A stretch of DNA of 60,427 nucleotides from Candidatus Omnitrophota bacterium (GTDB lineage Bacteria > Hinthialibacterota > Hinthialibacteria > OLB16). Location: assembly GCA_020632575.1 (NCBI GenBank), contig JACKFH010000021.1, forward strand, positions 1 to 60,427. Reading direction: 5' to 3'. Every line of letters starts with the position of its first letter. Position 1 is the first letter of the stretch. Below, one piece after another: positions 44,901 through 52,467 of this stretch. Below the pieces are notes generated by a model, which saw nothing but the letters and a program-made list of their open reading frames with translations, searched no databases and was not told the origin of the DNA. The position numbers and the translations under genes are program-made.

Positions 44901-47118
44901 GGTCGAACTGACCGTCGCCATTGTCTTGATAGAGAACGATGGAATCGATATCGCCGAGGAAACTATCGAAAGTGTCGAACGAGTTTCGTCGAGTGGTGTA
45001 GGCGTTGAAGGCATTGTCTCCCACATCCTCGTTGATGCCTTCGTCGATGCCCTCATCGATGCCCTCATCGATAAACCCATCGCCGTCGTTGTCGATGCCG
45101 TCGGCCATGACCTCGTCGATGTAACCGTTGCCGTTGTCGTCAATGCCGTTGCCGAGAATTTCGCCAGGGGCCGGGGGGCTTTCCGCTTCGCCGTCGCCAT
45201 CGTTGTCGAGACCGTCGGCAAGCGCGCGATTAAAGAAATCGACTGGGCTGTTATCCTCGCCGTCGCCGTCGTTATCGATGCCATCGGCCATTTTCACGCC
45301 GGTGAAAACATTGGGGTTGTTGAGATCGTAAACCCCGTCCGCGTCCCGCCATTGAAAGAAATAGGGATCGCGAATGAACGGGTTGTCGGGGTAACTTTCA
45401 TTGGTGAGCGAATCGACCACTGAATAGAGGTTGGGGGATAACGGGCTATTGGCTTCGCCGTCGCCATCGTCATCCAATCGGAAGAAGAAGGTGTCGGGCA
45501 CTCCATCCCCGCCGGCGTTATCCACTCCGAAACCGAGAACGGTGTCGTAGCGGTCGCCCTGTCGCAATGTGGCCACTCCATCGGCGCCGCCATACACGAG
45601 TTCGGGGATTTCGCTGACCTGCGGAATCCCGCTGCTGATATCGAATTGGCCGTTGCCGTTGGCGTCGAAATAGAGTTCATCGACCGCCGGGTTATAAAGA
45701 CCGTCTAGGTCGACATCATGCCAAGCCCAATAGTCCTGAGTGTCCTCATCGACCAGCGGTTGAATCGCCGGAACCGAGATGTCCTCGTCGGTGAGACCGT
45801 CGCCGTCGTCGTCCTCGCCGTTGGGGAGTTCTTCGTCGGTCAGTCCATCGGTGTCATCGTCGAACCCTTTTTGAGTCGTTTGAACTCCCGGAGTCGCCCC
45901 CTCGAAAAGCACCTCGTCACCGACATCGTACTCAATGATTTCGGAGTCACGGTCATAAAGGCTGCTGGACTCCACATTATTCCGGAAGATTTCGTCGATG
46001 TACGGGTCATAAACGCCGGGGGTTCCGGCCGGATCGTCCGCCCAGAAATCCAGGTCGTTGTTCCGTCCCTCTCGGGCGGAAATGAAGTTGAGAACCATCC
46101 CTTGGAGTTCGGAGTGAACGCCCGCGAGCTCCAAACCAAGGACAGCGGTTCGGCTGCTTTCGGAGGGGATAAGTTCGGGAACCTCCATGTCCTCGAGAAT
46201 GTTCAAAGCGTCCGGGTGCTGACTGAATAGATCGGGGTAGTTGTGCGGTTCGAAGGGATAGAAGAAGTCATTAACACCGCCGGTGACCACATCCGGGAAG
46301 GGCAAGAGATCGCCCGCCGAATCGACGCCGGTAATGATGTTCGACCCGAAGCGGCGAGTCCCGAAAGAGTTCCCGGAACCGTTCTGATGAGCGATATCGT
46401 CGGCGTCAAGTTCCACTTGGACAGCGAATTGGTCATTGTTGTCGAAAGTCGCGTCGGTTTCGATGGCGACCATGAAGGTGACCTCGCGGTTGAGGACAAA
46501 AGCGTCGCCGCCAATGTAAACCTCGGTGTTGTAATTGGTGTCGTCATCGAGACTCGAAACCAGCGGAATGTCCACATCCGCCGGGCAGGATGCGGTATTC
46601 GAACGATCGGCGAGCTCCTCGCAAGGGATGTCGAGCGTGATTTGAGTTCCAGTCACTCTTTGACGGGCGAGAAGGATGTTGCTGACACCCTCCTCCAAGA
46701 GGAAATCGTTCTGGAAATCGAACAGTGGGTTGTCGATGTCCTGGGTAATTCTCCAAAACGAAACGAAGGCGATTTCGGATCCGGGATTGCTGGGATCGAT
46801 TCCTCGAAAATCCGAGAAACTCACTTTCACCCGCCGGATCTCGAGACCCCCGTCGTCATCGAATTCAGCCGTTTGGAGATCGTCCGTGTTGGTCTCGCTG
46901 ATATCGATGCGCACGACCTCGGTGATTCGGCTGGTGGCGGTGATGCCCTGGCCAGGGACGACCAGGCTTTCTCCGCCAAGGGAGCCGTAATCGGCGCGGG
47001 CCTCCGGAAGGAAGAGCCCAAGTCCGAGCAAAAATGCGCCGATCCACACGGCGGAGATTATTCTTCCGGGCCGTGTGGCGAGGCGTGGTTGAGTTGGAAC
47101 GATCAAAAACTGGCTCAT
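38929..47118 (-). CDS. Giant repeat exoprotein, N-terminal piece, last gene of the T4P operon
   Basis: Starts at the ATG at 47118, whose first bases overlap the rsfS stop (ATGA); GGAGA stands upstream. The open frame runs on to 47553 but only as the rsfS shadow. Signal peptide: IISAVWIGAFLLGLGLFLPE. About five modules contain ALYRDN...FD..D...PL and DYFVVVRTS, plus a calcium-site region (DGIDNDGDGFIDEGIDEGID and DDDGDGLTDED). Then follow Ig-like repeats with W.D.DPDS (SWNDSDPDSNARIRIFYQLD, AWADDDPDSNAIINLFLDPD). Probably a surface adhesin or matrix protein exported by Sec; linkage to the pilus is inferred from the operon only. Confidence 0.8.
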   Translation of the reverse strand: MSQFLIVPTQPRLATRPGRIISAVWIGAFLLGLGLFLPEARADYGSLGGESLVVPGQGITATSRITEVVRIDISETNTDDLQTAEFDDDGGLEIRRVKVSFSDFRGIDPSNPGSEIAFVSFWRITQDIDNPLFDFQNDFLLEEGVSNILLARQRVTGTQITLDIPCEELADRSNTASCPADVDIPLVSSLDDDTNYNTEVYIGGDAFVLNREVTFMVAIETDATFDNNDQFAVQVELDADDIAHQNGSGNSFGTRRFGSNIITGVDSAGDLLPFPDVVTGGVNDFFYPFEPHNYPDLFSQHPDALNILEDMEVPELIPSESSRTAVLGLELAGVHSELQGMVLNFISAREGRNNDLDFWADDPAGTPGVYDPYIDEIFRNNVESSSLYDRDSEIIEYDVGDEVLFEGATPGVQTTQKGFDDDTDGLTDEELPNGEDDDGDGLTDEDISVPAIQPLVDEDTQDYWAWHDVDLDGLYNPAVDELYFDANGNGQFDISSGIPQVSEIPELVYGGADGVATLRQGDRYDTVLGFGVDNAGGDGVPDTFFFRLDDDGDGEANSPLSPNLYSVVDSLTNESYPDNPFIRDPYFFQWRDADGVYDLNNPNVFTGVKMADGIDNDGDGEDNSPVDFFNRALADGLDNDGDGEAESPPAPGEILGNGIDDNGNGYIDEVMADGIDNDGDGFIDEGIDEGIDEGINEDVGDNAFNAYTTRRNSFDTFDSFLGDIDSIVLYQDNGDGQFDPMADTPISRHDPEQVDWAWDPSRITAPVLSMAIQVDSTVNGGRGAIIPVTDDGTYDFFVVITLDGDDRGDYFQPGAREPNPSNDESGVIFLDYEGAKPGDNFMISLARGSTPLLGGGLITDVGYPNASEVTKPGHAKLYVDDIIGYVEDTIQGDDSVGTLVDRPERVPRFTDDDIFVGNPYLDATSSPVGVIGIDVADNPYQDVDEQDYIDSVTVLIDPLANDLMTRDVTFEGTFDVNLGSATNALPDLMPLARNSSGGLGLYRDNPDAGIPGGFDPQDLPIDLREDFLQYEAGPDGKVKVTLTPVNGLEIPGEDSSIENVGYDYFVVVRTSDTVDYRDVFRIEVPDGGIMFRSGPSVQNSGVETDSIAVNVPTILENLTSFDPQTIVANIPATESGVAAIGMNMYDRVGADSGMPTNMNYILINFANAGGDSQFTLQDLAPIGTGPNNIVQKTDGVAIYRDTIRDNPAAKPGEFDETDQLVRAVPLIGNVDGFPNSVFLFLDPFGDDPRGDYQDEGANGAQDAGGDGVRGERLPPNDLGVYEGNDYFVVIRPDADISNGDDFIVQVRPLVNNDVVEWPIFFTPDPNKPTIHNLSSDAQTSAATTTRLTQEVNGTFRLNYSYEAEETNTYLANVQTDTVIEDLTVIGETIEASSPPRGILGIDIMDQGGPQREIVRIDFDVISPLITANNVPSATIGDFNPFSPTPNSGFALYRDNPNGGTQGAFDDTDQFLPLVPSGSSAVQDPGGDGVLGTPDDPGIIHVSITFSPGVQVPDDDAGTNSGLDFFVAVRTSNRISFLDQFQIRLKANSIFFQSGASFGNTSITSHLVTTNVPVFPTDTTGFFGASFARNDGPDDVIGLNFLTATKLNPNTSNESLQSLVVEINKVGNSSFTNSDLAPLSGGPDSGIALYYDDGSVDGRFDPDDTFLPLDVLPFYTGENEVFMRLDTPLPLPPRDDFSPGDDFGPDVFVVLRTSGSITQQSVFDVTVRNIRYVNTVSRRTFTTGPIDGGLVNEPPFLELVNPVVGDATNSVFTLYWEDFDPDSNADMDFFYVSEASYQANLMSFDGLTLNSLFTSDGTTRAEGIKEDPDGGSNDSFPWDVSLVNTSKFAPSDPRVAELRVGGVITDGIIDYTDASPSFVTVTNGTPTLKFTNFSGGGITPGDPPTVLQGLAFNVGFTAKDPEGRASADIYLVDETAMADFLTPQASALFRSTSQINSASIQALSPGNVYRVNSSIVEVTQSTTISVPVAGGPGSLSSQLVSGSARTFVALAHIRDIVSGSREFDNGNIISPQPVRITVLPNSPPSFAFTGDLAGGGTAFETDGDDRFQLTWVDSEPDSESTALIDLFYIPPTGGAQQVLRGIPPGSAGPTIPATDISQVDPNDSFTWDLSGLNAGTYRVRGVIMDEIAQDSDEAFVVLNRPSEFSFVNPTQDRTQYSGVSLLIEWTDSNPDFDDDEQIRFFLRNTTTLADIALNTTPISVSDGADRYQASTSSLEPGTYNLFATLTPPPPNSAGLSRTIFAREADNSMVVITLQNNDSPQLVFDPLSLADVVDANPGLSNPTLGGVVSNGNASIPMVWTDMDDAPFTATIRLFAATNVSNSSTFIALQGENPPNPGIVGNQVNLATDNGPGPYPSHGIGYTIGADQDVFFWDISDPNQVPRGNYTIVAIVDDMINPPVQVGSPNTISVNRRPSIAFTSSLSSPITRGDDVTLSWNDSDPDSNARIRIFYQLDNNLDGTPDTAMKLIRSASAIQEDPDGVAFDSFTFDTGSIDPAPPAAFGLFFTITIEDESNSAFDTIPDAGGGVVVNPNDPPSLNIIRPNVENDQEDPDTGFVYVYPNHLIEEGTSPAVVKIEWNMGMDDNVSTTVALYRDNNRFGGDGVPLDQVDILGQDSTAIPLDLTGVFYWDVSEVPAGDWYIYALVDDGVNKPTPIYSPGFIRVNQPPEFEFLDPDGFDDNVFRGQSYNIAWADDDPDSNAIINLFLDPDQNPG
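45034..45081. repeat. 12-bp tandem repeat within the giant gene
   Basis: Four units: GATGCCTTCGTC, GATGCCCTCATC twice, then GATAAACCCATC. On the coding strand they give the run DEGIDEGIDEGI. In-frame copy changes would alter the number of acidic, calcium-site-like loops without breaking the gene. Confidence 0.7.
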
Positions 47119-47537
47119 TCTTTCTCCGTTTCGTTCGTTTCGGTATTCCAGCTTATCTTTGGAGCATCGCCCCAAAGTTTTTCGAGTCGGTAAAAATCCC
47201 GACTTTCGTGCGTCATCAAGTGAACCACCACATCGGCGAAATCGATCAGGATCCAGTCGGAATCCTGAAGCCCCTCCGCCGATTGTTTCTTGCATCCCGC
47301 CTCCTTGGCCCGGCGCATTGTCTCTTCCGCCATGGCTTGGATTTGGATGCGAACGGCAGCCGAGGCGATCACGAAGAAGTCGGCCCAAATGGTCAGACCC
47401 CTCAGATCCAACACCTCGATGCGTTCGCCCTTCTTGTCGTCGATCGCTTTCGCGAGGGCGACCGCGAGCGTTTCGGCGTCGACTCGTTCCCTTTTCGCGG
47501 TCCCTTTCTTTTTCGGCTTCTTTTCCTCGTTTCCCAT
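47115..47537 (-). CDS. rsfS: Ribosomal silencing factor RsfS
   Basis: 140 residues from the ATG at 47537, which overlaps the preceding stop as TAATG; an upstream in-frame start at 47564 is less likely. RsfS signature: LAKAIDDKKGERIEVLDLRG, TIWADFFVIASAAVRIQIQA and SDWILIDFADVVVHLMTHES, RDFYRLEKLWGDA. It binds uL14 of the large subunit and blocks subunit joining in slow growth. It usually follows yqeK as here, but placement inside a pilus operon is unusual. Its stop overlaps the giant gene's ATG. Confidence 0.93.
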   Translation of the reverse strand: MGNEEKKPKKKGTAKRERVDAETLAVALAKAIDDKKGERIEVLDLRGLTIWADFFVIASAAVRIQIQAMAEETMRRAKEAGCKKQSAEGLQDSDWILIDFADVVVHLMTHESRDFYRLEKLWGDAPKISWNTETNETEKE

Positions 47538-48115
47538 TAGTTGCTCTGTCCATCGATCAACCATTTGCGATAAGCGATCGATCGGGAATGCGGTTCCTTC
47601 CCTTTGTTCTCGCGTACGTATCGAATCTTCTCCTCCACCACTCTCAGCGCCGCCGCGTTCAGATCGCTCTTAGCAGTCTCGACAATCTCGGCGGTTCCGG
47701 GAATCTCGCGACCGGGCTCGCAGTAATCGGCGATGAATAGCGCCTGCCCGTAGTCCGACATGCCCGGCGCTCCGGTCGGGTGGTAACGAACGGCTTCGAG
47801 GAGGTCCTCATTGTCGATGGCGAACTTCGTCCTGCCCCAGTAGGCGGCGTGAAATCCGTGCCAAAGTTTCGGCGTCTCGAAGGTTTCCTCATCGATTTCG
47901 ATCTCGCCTCGTTCGACCAAGTCTTTGAAACTCCCCTTCTTCTCTTCCTTGGCGGCGTCGTGAAGCCAAGCCGCGGTTCTCGCTTGAATCACATCGAGAT
48001 CGCGCGCGGTCGCCACCGTCTCGATCGTTTCAACAACCCGTCTGACATGTTCGAGGCGCGTGGCTGAAAGACGGGATTCGGTGAATTCTCTAACCATTTT
48101 TTCGATCTCGCTCAC
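47537..48115 (-). CDS. yqeK: YqeK-like HD-domain hydrolase
   Basis: 192 residues. HD-domain metal ligands: EHVRRV (first His), AAWLHDAAKE (HD pair), LWHGFHAAYWG and VRYHPTGAPGMSDYGQALFI, ADYCEPGR. The sequence fits YqeK, which hydrolyses diadenosine tetraphosphate symmetrically. It is coupled at both ends: its ATG overlaps the pilT stop by ATGA and its TAA overlaps the rsfS ATG. Confidence 0.88.
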   Translation of the reverse strand: MSEIEKMVREFTESRLSATRLEHVRRVVETIETVATARDLDVIQARTAAWLHDAAKEEKKGSFKDLVERGEIEIDEETFETPKLWHGFHAAYWGRTKFAIDNEDLLEAVRYHPTGAPGMSDYGQALFIADYCEPGREIPGTAEIVETAKSDLNAAALRVVEEKIRYVRENKGKEPHSRSIAYRKWLIDGQSN

Positions 48116-49206
48116 GCTCTCGCCTTCTGTTGCTGACCGGCGGCGGCCTGCATTTGCTCGATCATTCGGGCGAGATCCTCACGGTTTTGCGATCGCCTCA
48201 TCGCCGTGTCATAGGTGACAATCCGTTTCCGGTAGAGTTCGAGCAGACAGCGGTTCAGGGTCTGCATGCCATATTTCTGTCCGGCTTCCATCATCGGAAT
48301 GATTTGCTGGGTCTTTCCTTCGCGGATGAGCGCGTTAATCGCGGGGGTCCCGATGAGGATCTCGATGGCCGCGACCCGACCCTTACCCGTCGAAGTCGGC
48401 AAGAGCTGCTGAGCGATGACCGCCTCGAGCACCGCCGCGAGCTGAATGCGAATCTGCTGCTGCTGGTGCGGCGGGAAAACGTCGATCATTCGGTCGACTG
48501 TCTGAGAAGCGTCATTGGTGTGAAGGGTCGCCAGCACCAAGTGGCCGGTCTCCGCCGCGGTGATCGCCGACTGGATGGTCTCCAAGTCGCGCATCTCGCC
48601 CACCAGAATGACATCGGGATCCTGACGCATGGCGTATTTCAGCGCGGAGGCGAAACTGTGGGTGTCCGATTCGAGCTCCCGTTGTTCCACCAAGGCGAGG
48701 CGATGTTCATGGATGTACTCGATCGGGTCCTCAATGGTGATGATGTGGCATTTGCGGGTGCGATTGATGAGATCGACCATCGCGGCGAGCGAAGTCGATT
48801 TACCGGAACCGGTCGGGCCAGTCACCACAATCAGCCCCCGGGGCTTGGTGCATAGATCCTTGACCACGGAGGGGAGTCGAAGCTCTTCGATCGTGCGAAT
48901 CTCGTAAGGGATCGCGCGAACGGCCATGGCGACTGTCCCACGCTGGCTGTGCACATTGACACGGAAGCGGGAGAGATTGGTGACCGCGAGCGAGAAATCG
49001 AGTTCCTTGTCGCGTTCGAACCGCGCTTTTTGACCGTCGGTTAAAACGCTATAAACCAACCGACGCGCCTCTTCCGGGTTGAGAGGCGGATAATCGGTGT
49101 CCACCAAGTCTCCATCCACGCGAAGCGTCGGAGGTCTTCCGACCGCGAGATGCAAGTCGGAGGCGCCTTGCGCCAACATCCCTTTCAACAAATCCACCAG
49201 TTCCAT
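48112..49206 (-). CDS. pilT: Type IV pilus retraction ATPase PilT
   Basis: 364 residues, standard length. ASDLHLAVGRPPTLRVDGDL at the N-terminus, Walker A VTGPTGSGKSTSLAAMVD (about 130), Asp box ITIEDPIEYIHEH, Walker B VILVGEMRDLETIQSAITAA, His box GHLVLATLHTNDA, and the PilT-specific C-terminus (AIRREGK-like LIREGKTQQI, then MQTLNRCLLELY). PilT depolymerises pili and powers twitching. It follows pilQ after 27 bp. Confidence 0.96.
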   Translation of the reverse strand: MELVDLLKGMLAQGASDLHLAVGRPPTLRVDGDLVDTDYPPLNPEEARRLVYSVLTDGQKARFERDKELDFSLAVTNLSRFRVNVHSQRGTVAMAVRAIPYEIRTIEELRLPSVVKDLCTKPRGLIVVTGPTGSGKSTSLAAMVDLINRTRKCHIITIEDPIEYIHEHRLALVEQRELESDTHSFASALKYAMRQDPDVILVGEMRDLETIQSAITAAETGHLVLATLHTNDASQTVDRMIDVFPPHQQQQIRIQLAAVLEAVIAQQLLPTSTGKGRVAAIEILIGTPAINALIREGKTQQIIPMMEAGQKYGMQTLNRCLLELYRKRIVTYDTAMRRSQNREDLARMIEQMQAAAGQQQKARA

Positions 49207-49233
49207 GATTCAATCCATTCCCCTCTATGTCCG

Positions 49234-52200
49234 TTACTGTTTTCCCAATAGTTTCTTCCACCAGGAACGCTGATTGGACTGATTCTCCGAAGAAGCGGCG
49301 GGCTGCTTGTCGGTTTCGTTGTGCGCGATAAGCGGAACGTTTTCCTCTTGTTGGGCCGTCGTCGGAACGTCGACTTTGGGGGTGGAAATCCCCGAAAGTG
49401 TCGCTCCGGGTTTCGCCTTTGGCATCGGGCTCCATGGGTCGAGAACGGCTGGTCCTTGCGGAGTGGAAACCGTCGCCTCCTCTTTAGGCAGCGCTCCGGT
49501 TTCCGAGCTTTCCACCTGCTTCAGTTTCTCCAGGAGAGCGGGATCGAGCATCGAACGGAGGTCCGGGTCGGGATCCGCTTTGAGTTCCTGACCGCGAAGG
49601 TCCACCACGGAAACTTTAGCCGGTTGCGGTTTTGGCGCGGCGACCGCGACTTTGTGGCTGCTTGCCGGTTCGGTTTGCTTCTCAACCGCCGGTTCCGGTT
49701 TCTTTTCAATGGGGCGCGCCTCGGCGGAGGGACGCAACCCGGTCAGGTTCACCACCTCGGCGGGTGCGGTCGGCTTGACCGGGGCGGACTTGACCTCGCT
49801 TTTCATGTCCCGGGCCGGAGGCAGCGGAGCGCCCGCGATCTTCGATTCCACCGAAGGGGTCGGAGCGGCTGGTTTCGGGGACGCCGCGGGCTTGGCGGGT
49901 TCCGCCTTCTTCACAGGTTCGGCCTTGCCCATCTTGGGATTTTCGTTGGGGAGGGCCAACAGATCGGCCTTGCCCTCATCCACTTCGACCGGTCCATCCT
50001 CCTCCACTTTTTGAGGGGTCTCGCTAATCGGGGCTTTGTGGATCTCCTGAGCGGTCTTCACCGGCGGCTCGGGGACAGGCTTCGGCCGCGGGGCCTCCAC
50101 CGTCATGGGTTTCGATTTCATTTCGCGCGGGAGCGCGGGTTCGGCTTTGGGGGACTGAACAACGGCGGGCTCGGTCTTCTCCACACGGGGAGGGACCTGC
50201 TCGTTTTGAACAACCTCCGCCACCGTGGGCTTCGATTTGTCTTCAAGAGGAAGAGCGGGCTCGGCTTTCGAGGAGTCGACCGGCTCTTCCCGAGGGATTT
50301 CGAGAGAATATTCCGCGGGGAGTCCCCATGGATCGAGATCTCCCGAGACTTTCTCTTCCTGGACGTCCAGGGGTGGCGTTTCGAGGGAGTCGTTTTCGTA
50401 AGCGCCCCCCTCGCTGACCTGCTCGAAGGTGTCCGGAGCGATTTCGATATCGACCACCTCCTCCTCGGAGGGGAGTTCCTCGATGGTCGTCGGGTTGGAC
50501 TCCTCAACCTCTCCGGCGTCGGAGCGGAATCCTTTCCTCAACCAGCTGGGGCTCCCTCTTCCGTCATCGGATTGCGGGGCTTGTTCTTGGACTCCCCCCT
50601 GTTCGGTCGGGGGGAGAGGGGGTGGCAGCGGAGGCTCTTGGTACGTCGACCCGCCACCCTCACCGCCGTCTTCTCCCTCACCGTAGAATTTAACGCCAGA
50701 ATCTCCGCTCCCGGGGCCGGCTTCCTTCTCAATGATGCTGAAATCGCGAGCTTCGCCCTTCATCACCTCGACTTCGGGGGGCTCGCCCGGTTGATGGTCT
50801 TTGTCGACATACTCCTGTTCGACCGTGTACTCGCCGGTCGAGTCGACTCGAACCTTGCGAATGCCCTTCGGTTTGTGGATCTTATAGGGTTTGACTCCCT
50901 CAATTCGGTCTAAATTCTCTCCGACACGGCGGTAGCGCTCGTCATTGCACTCGACGCCGGAGTACTGGATCGCCTTGTCGACCATGTCGATCGGTTTTTC
51001 GACCGTCTCACGCCACTCGGCTTGGGTCTCCAAGGAATCGATCACGTCCTCGATCTTGTCGTGGAGTTCCTGCTCCTTCATGTCGAGCGGAGGGTTCTCG
51101 TAGATCACGCGGGGGGTGACAAAGAGAATGAGTTCGGTTTGATCCTCGGTCTTGTCCCTCCGGCGGAAGGGCGCTCCGAGAAACGGGATGCTTCCGAGGA
51201 AAGGAATCTTTTCGTAAGTGTAAGTCAGATCGTTGCTGCGAAGTCCGCCAATCACGACGGTCGCCTCGTCCGGCACAATCAAGTCGGTCTGAGCGTGACG
51301 GGAATCGACCGGGAACGCGGTCGAATTCTGCAAGACCACATTGGGACCGGGAATTCTTTGCTCCAAGTCGAGCGTCATTCGCACAAAGGTGCCGTCGGAT
51401 TCGTGAGCGATCGACGGGGTCACTTGCAACCGGATGCCGGTTTCCTGGAACTGGACGGACTCGGTGATCACGCCCTGGCTGATGTTGGCCTCGACGAAGG
51501 GGAGCTCGTCGGTCAATTCAATCAAAGCGGGCTGATTTTCCAAGGCCAGAATCTTCGGATTCGCCAGCACTCGGACATCGTTGTCCGTTTCAAGAGCCTG
51601 GATGAATCCCTGCAGGTTGTTGTTGCCGTTGATGACCGCGAATTTGAACTGGCCCGCCACGTTCTGAGCGTCAAGCGGCTGCGGCGCCAAGTTCACATCG
51701 AAGGTGTTGGCGGGGTCCTGGAAGTATTTCCAGTCAATGCCCCATTCCTGATCCTGAGAATAAGAAATCTCGATGAACCGACCCTCGATTTCGACCTGTT
51801 CAAACCGTCGATCGAGGATATAAATCAAGCGTCGGATGTCCTCCATCTTGCGGGGGATGTCGACCACGATGACCGCGTTGGCCTCGACGTTGGCTTCGAT
51901 CTGGCTGTAGCTTCCACCCAGCGAGTCGCCTCCTTTGAAGACGTTTTTAAGGGTGTTGGCGACCTCTTCCGCGGGCAGGTAATTGAGGAGGAACGTTTCG
52001 GTGATGGTCTCGACTCGATCCTCGCCCAGGCGACTGGCCTCGACGACCCGGACGATGTTTCCGTCGAATAGGAACCCATAGCCCTGAGACGCCAAAATCG
52101 CCTCCATGGCATCCTGGACGGTCACATTCTCGAGGTAAACGGTGATCGAGCCCCGGATGTCTCCGGTGATGATGTTGATTCCCGCCAGTCGAGCGAGGAG

Positions 52201-52401
52201 GCGAACAACATCGCCGATGTCGGCCTCATTGAGTTCGAGCGACTCAATGACAATCTGACCCTTGGGTCCGAGATCGCGGCTCACCTTTCTCGAGCTGTAG
52301 GTGCTCGTGTCCTCGCCGCGTTTTTGGGCGTAAGCCCCCGGCGGTGGCGCCACCAAAAAGATGGTGGCGATAAGAGTCAAAGCTCCAATGAGTTTCTTCA
52401 T
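49234..52401 (-). CDS. pilQ: PilQ-type secretin with a very long Pro/Ala/Glu-rich C-terminal extension
   Basis: 1,055 residues from the ATG at 52401 (signal peptide MKKLIGALTLIATIFLVAPP). Residues 45-110 are an N0/STN-like domain (ADIGDVVRLLARLAGINIIT), then an N1 domain (LNYLPAEEVANTLKNVF). The secretin barrel runs to about 435 (DVRVLANPKILALENQPALI, TGIRLQVTPSI, VPDEATVVIGGLRSND, IPFLGSIPFLGAPFRR, TELILFVTPRVI). The remaining 620 residues are low complexity, acidic then rich in Pro, Ala, Glu and Lys, with no folded domain visible. Ordinary PilQ ends soon after the barrel and carries AMIN domains at the start; neither holds here. Confidence 0.92.
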   Translation of the reverse strand: MKKLIGALTLIATIFLVAPPPGAYAQKRGEDTSTYSSRKVSRDLGPKGQIVIESLELNEADIGDVVRLLARLAGINIITGDIRGSITVYLENVTVQDAMEAILASQGYGFLFDGNIVRVVEASRLGEDRVETITETFLLNYLPAEEVANTLKNVFKGGDSLGGSYSQIEANVEANAVIVVDIPRKMEDIRRLIYILDRRFEQVEIEGRFIEISYSQDQEWGIDWKYFQDPANTFDVNLAPQPLDAQNVAGQFKFAVINGNNNLQGFIQALETDNDVRVLANPKILALENQPALIELTDELPFVEANISQGVITESVQFQETGIRLQVTPSIAHESDGTFVRMTLDLEQRIPGPNVVLQNSTAFPVDSRHAQTDLIVPDEATVVIGGLRSNDLTYTYEKIPFLGSIPFLGAPFRRRDKTEDQTELILFVTPRVIYENPPLDMKEQELHDKIEDVIDSLETQAEWRETVEKPIDMVDKAIQYSGVECNDERYRRVGENLDRIEGVKPYKIHKPKGIRKVRVDSTGEYTVEQEYVDKDHQPGEPPEVEVMKGEARDFSIIEKEAGPGSGDSGVKFYGEGEDGGEGGGSTYQEPPLPPPLPPTEQGGVQEQAPQSDDGRGSPSWLRKGFRSDAGEVEESNPTTIEELPSEEEVVDIEIAPDTFEQVSEGGAYENDSLETPPLDVQEEKVSGDLDPWGLPAEYSLEIPREEPVDSSKAEPALPLEDKSKPTVAEVVQNEQVPPRVEKTEPAVVQSPKAEPALPREMKSKPMTVEAPRPKPVPEPPVKTAQEIHKAPISETPQKVEEDGPVEVDEGKADLLALPNENPKMGKAEPVKKAEPAKPAASPKPAAPTPSVESKIAGAPLPPARDMKSEVKSAPVKPTAPAEVVNLTGLRPSAEARPIEKKPEPAVEKQTEPASSHKVAVAAPKPQPAKVSVVDLRGQELKADPDPDLRSMLDPALLEKLKQVESSETGALPKEEATVSTPQGPAVLDPWSPMPKAKPGATLSGISTPKVDVPTTAQQEENVPLIAHNETDKQPAASSENQSNQRSWWKKLLGKQ

Positions 52402-52467
52402 CACAAAATTTCCCCCGTTCACCCTACTGTGTTCCTATTCCTCGAATTGAATTTCCCTAAATTTCAT

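Noticed and set aside
47119..47553. N-terminal extension of the giant protein frame
   Set aside because: It overlaps rsfS in another frame and lacks a signal; the ATG at 47118 has a ribosome site and signal peptide.
49321..52071. Long plus-strand frames opposite pilQ
   Set aside because: Antisense shadows of the secretin and its low-complexity tail.
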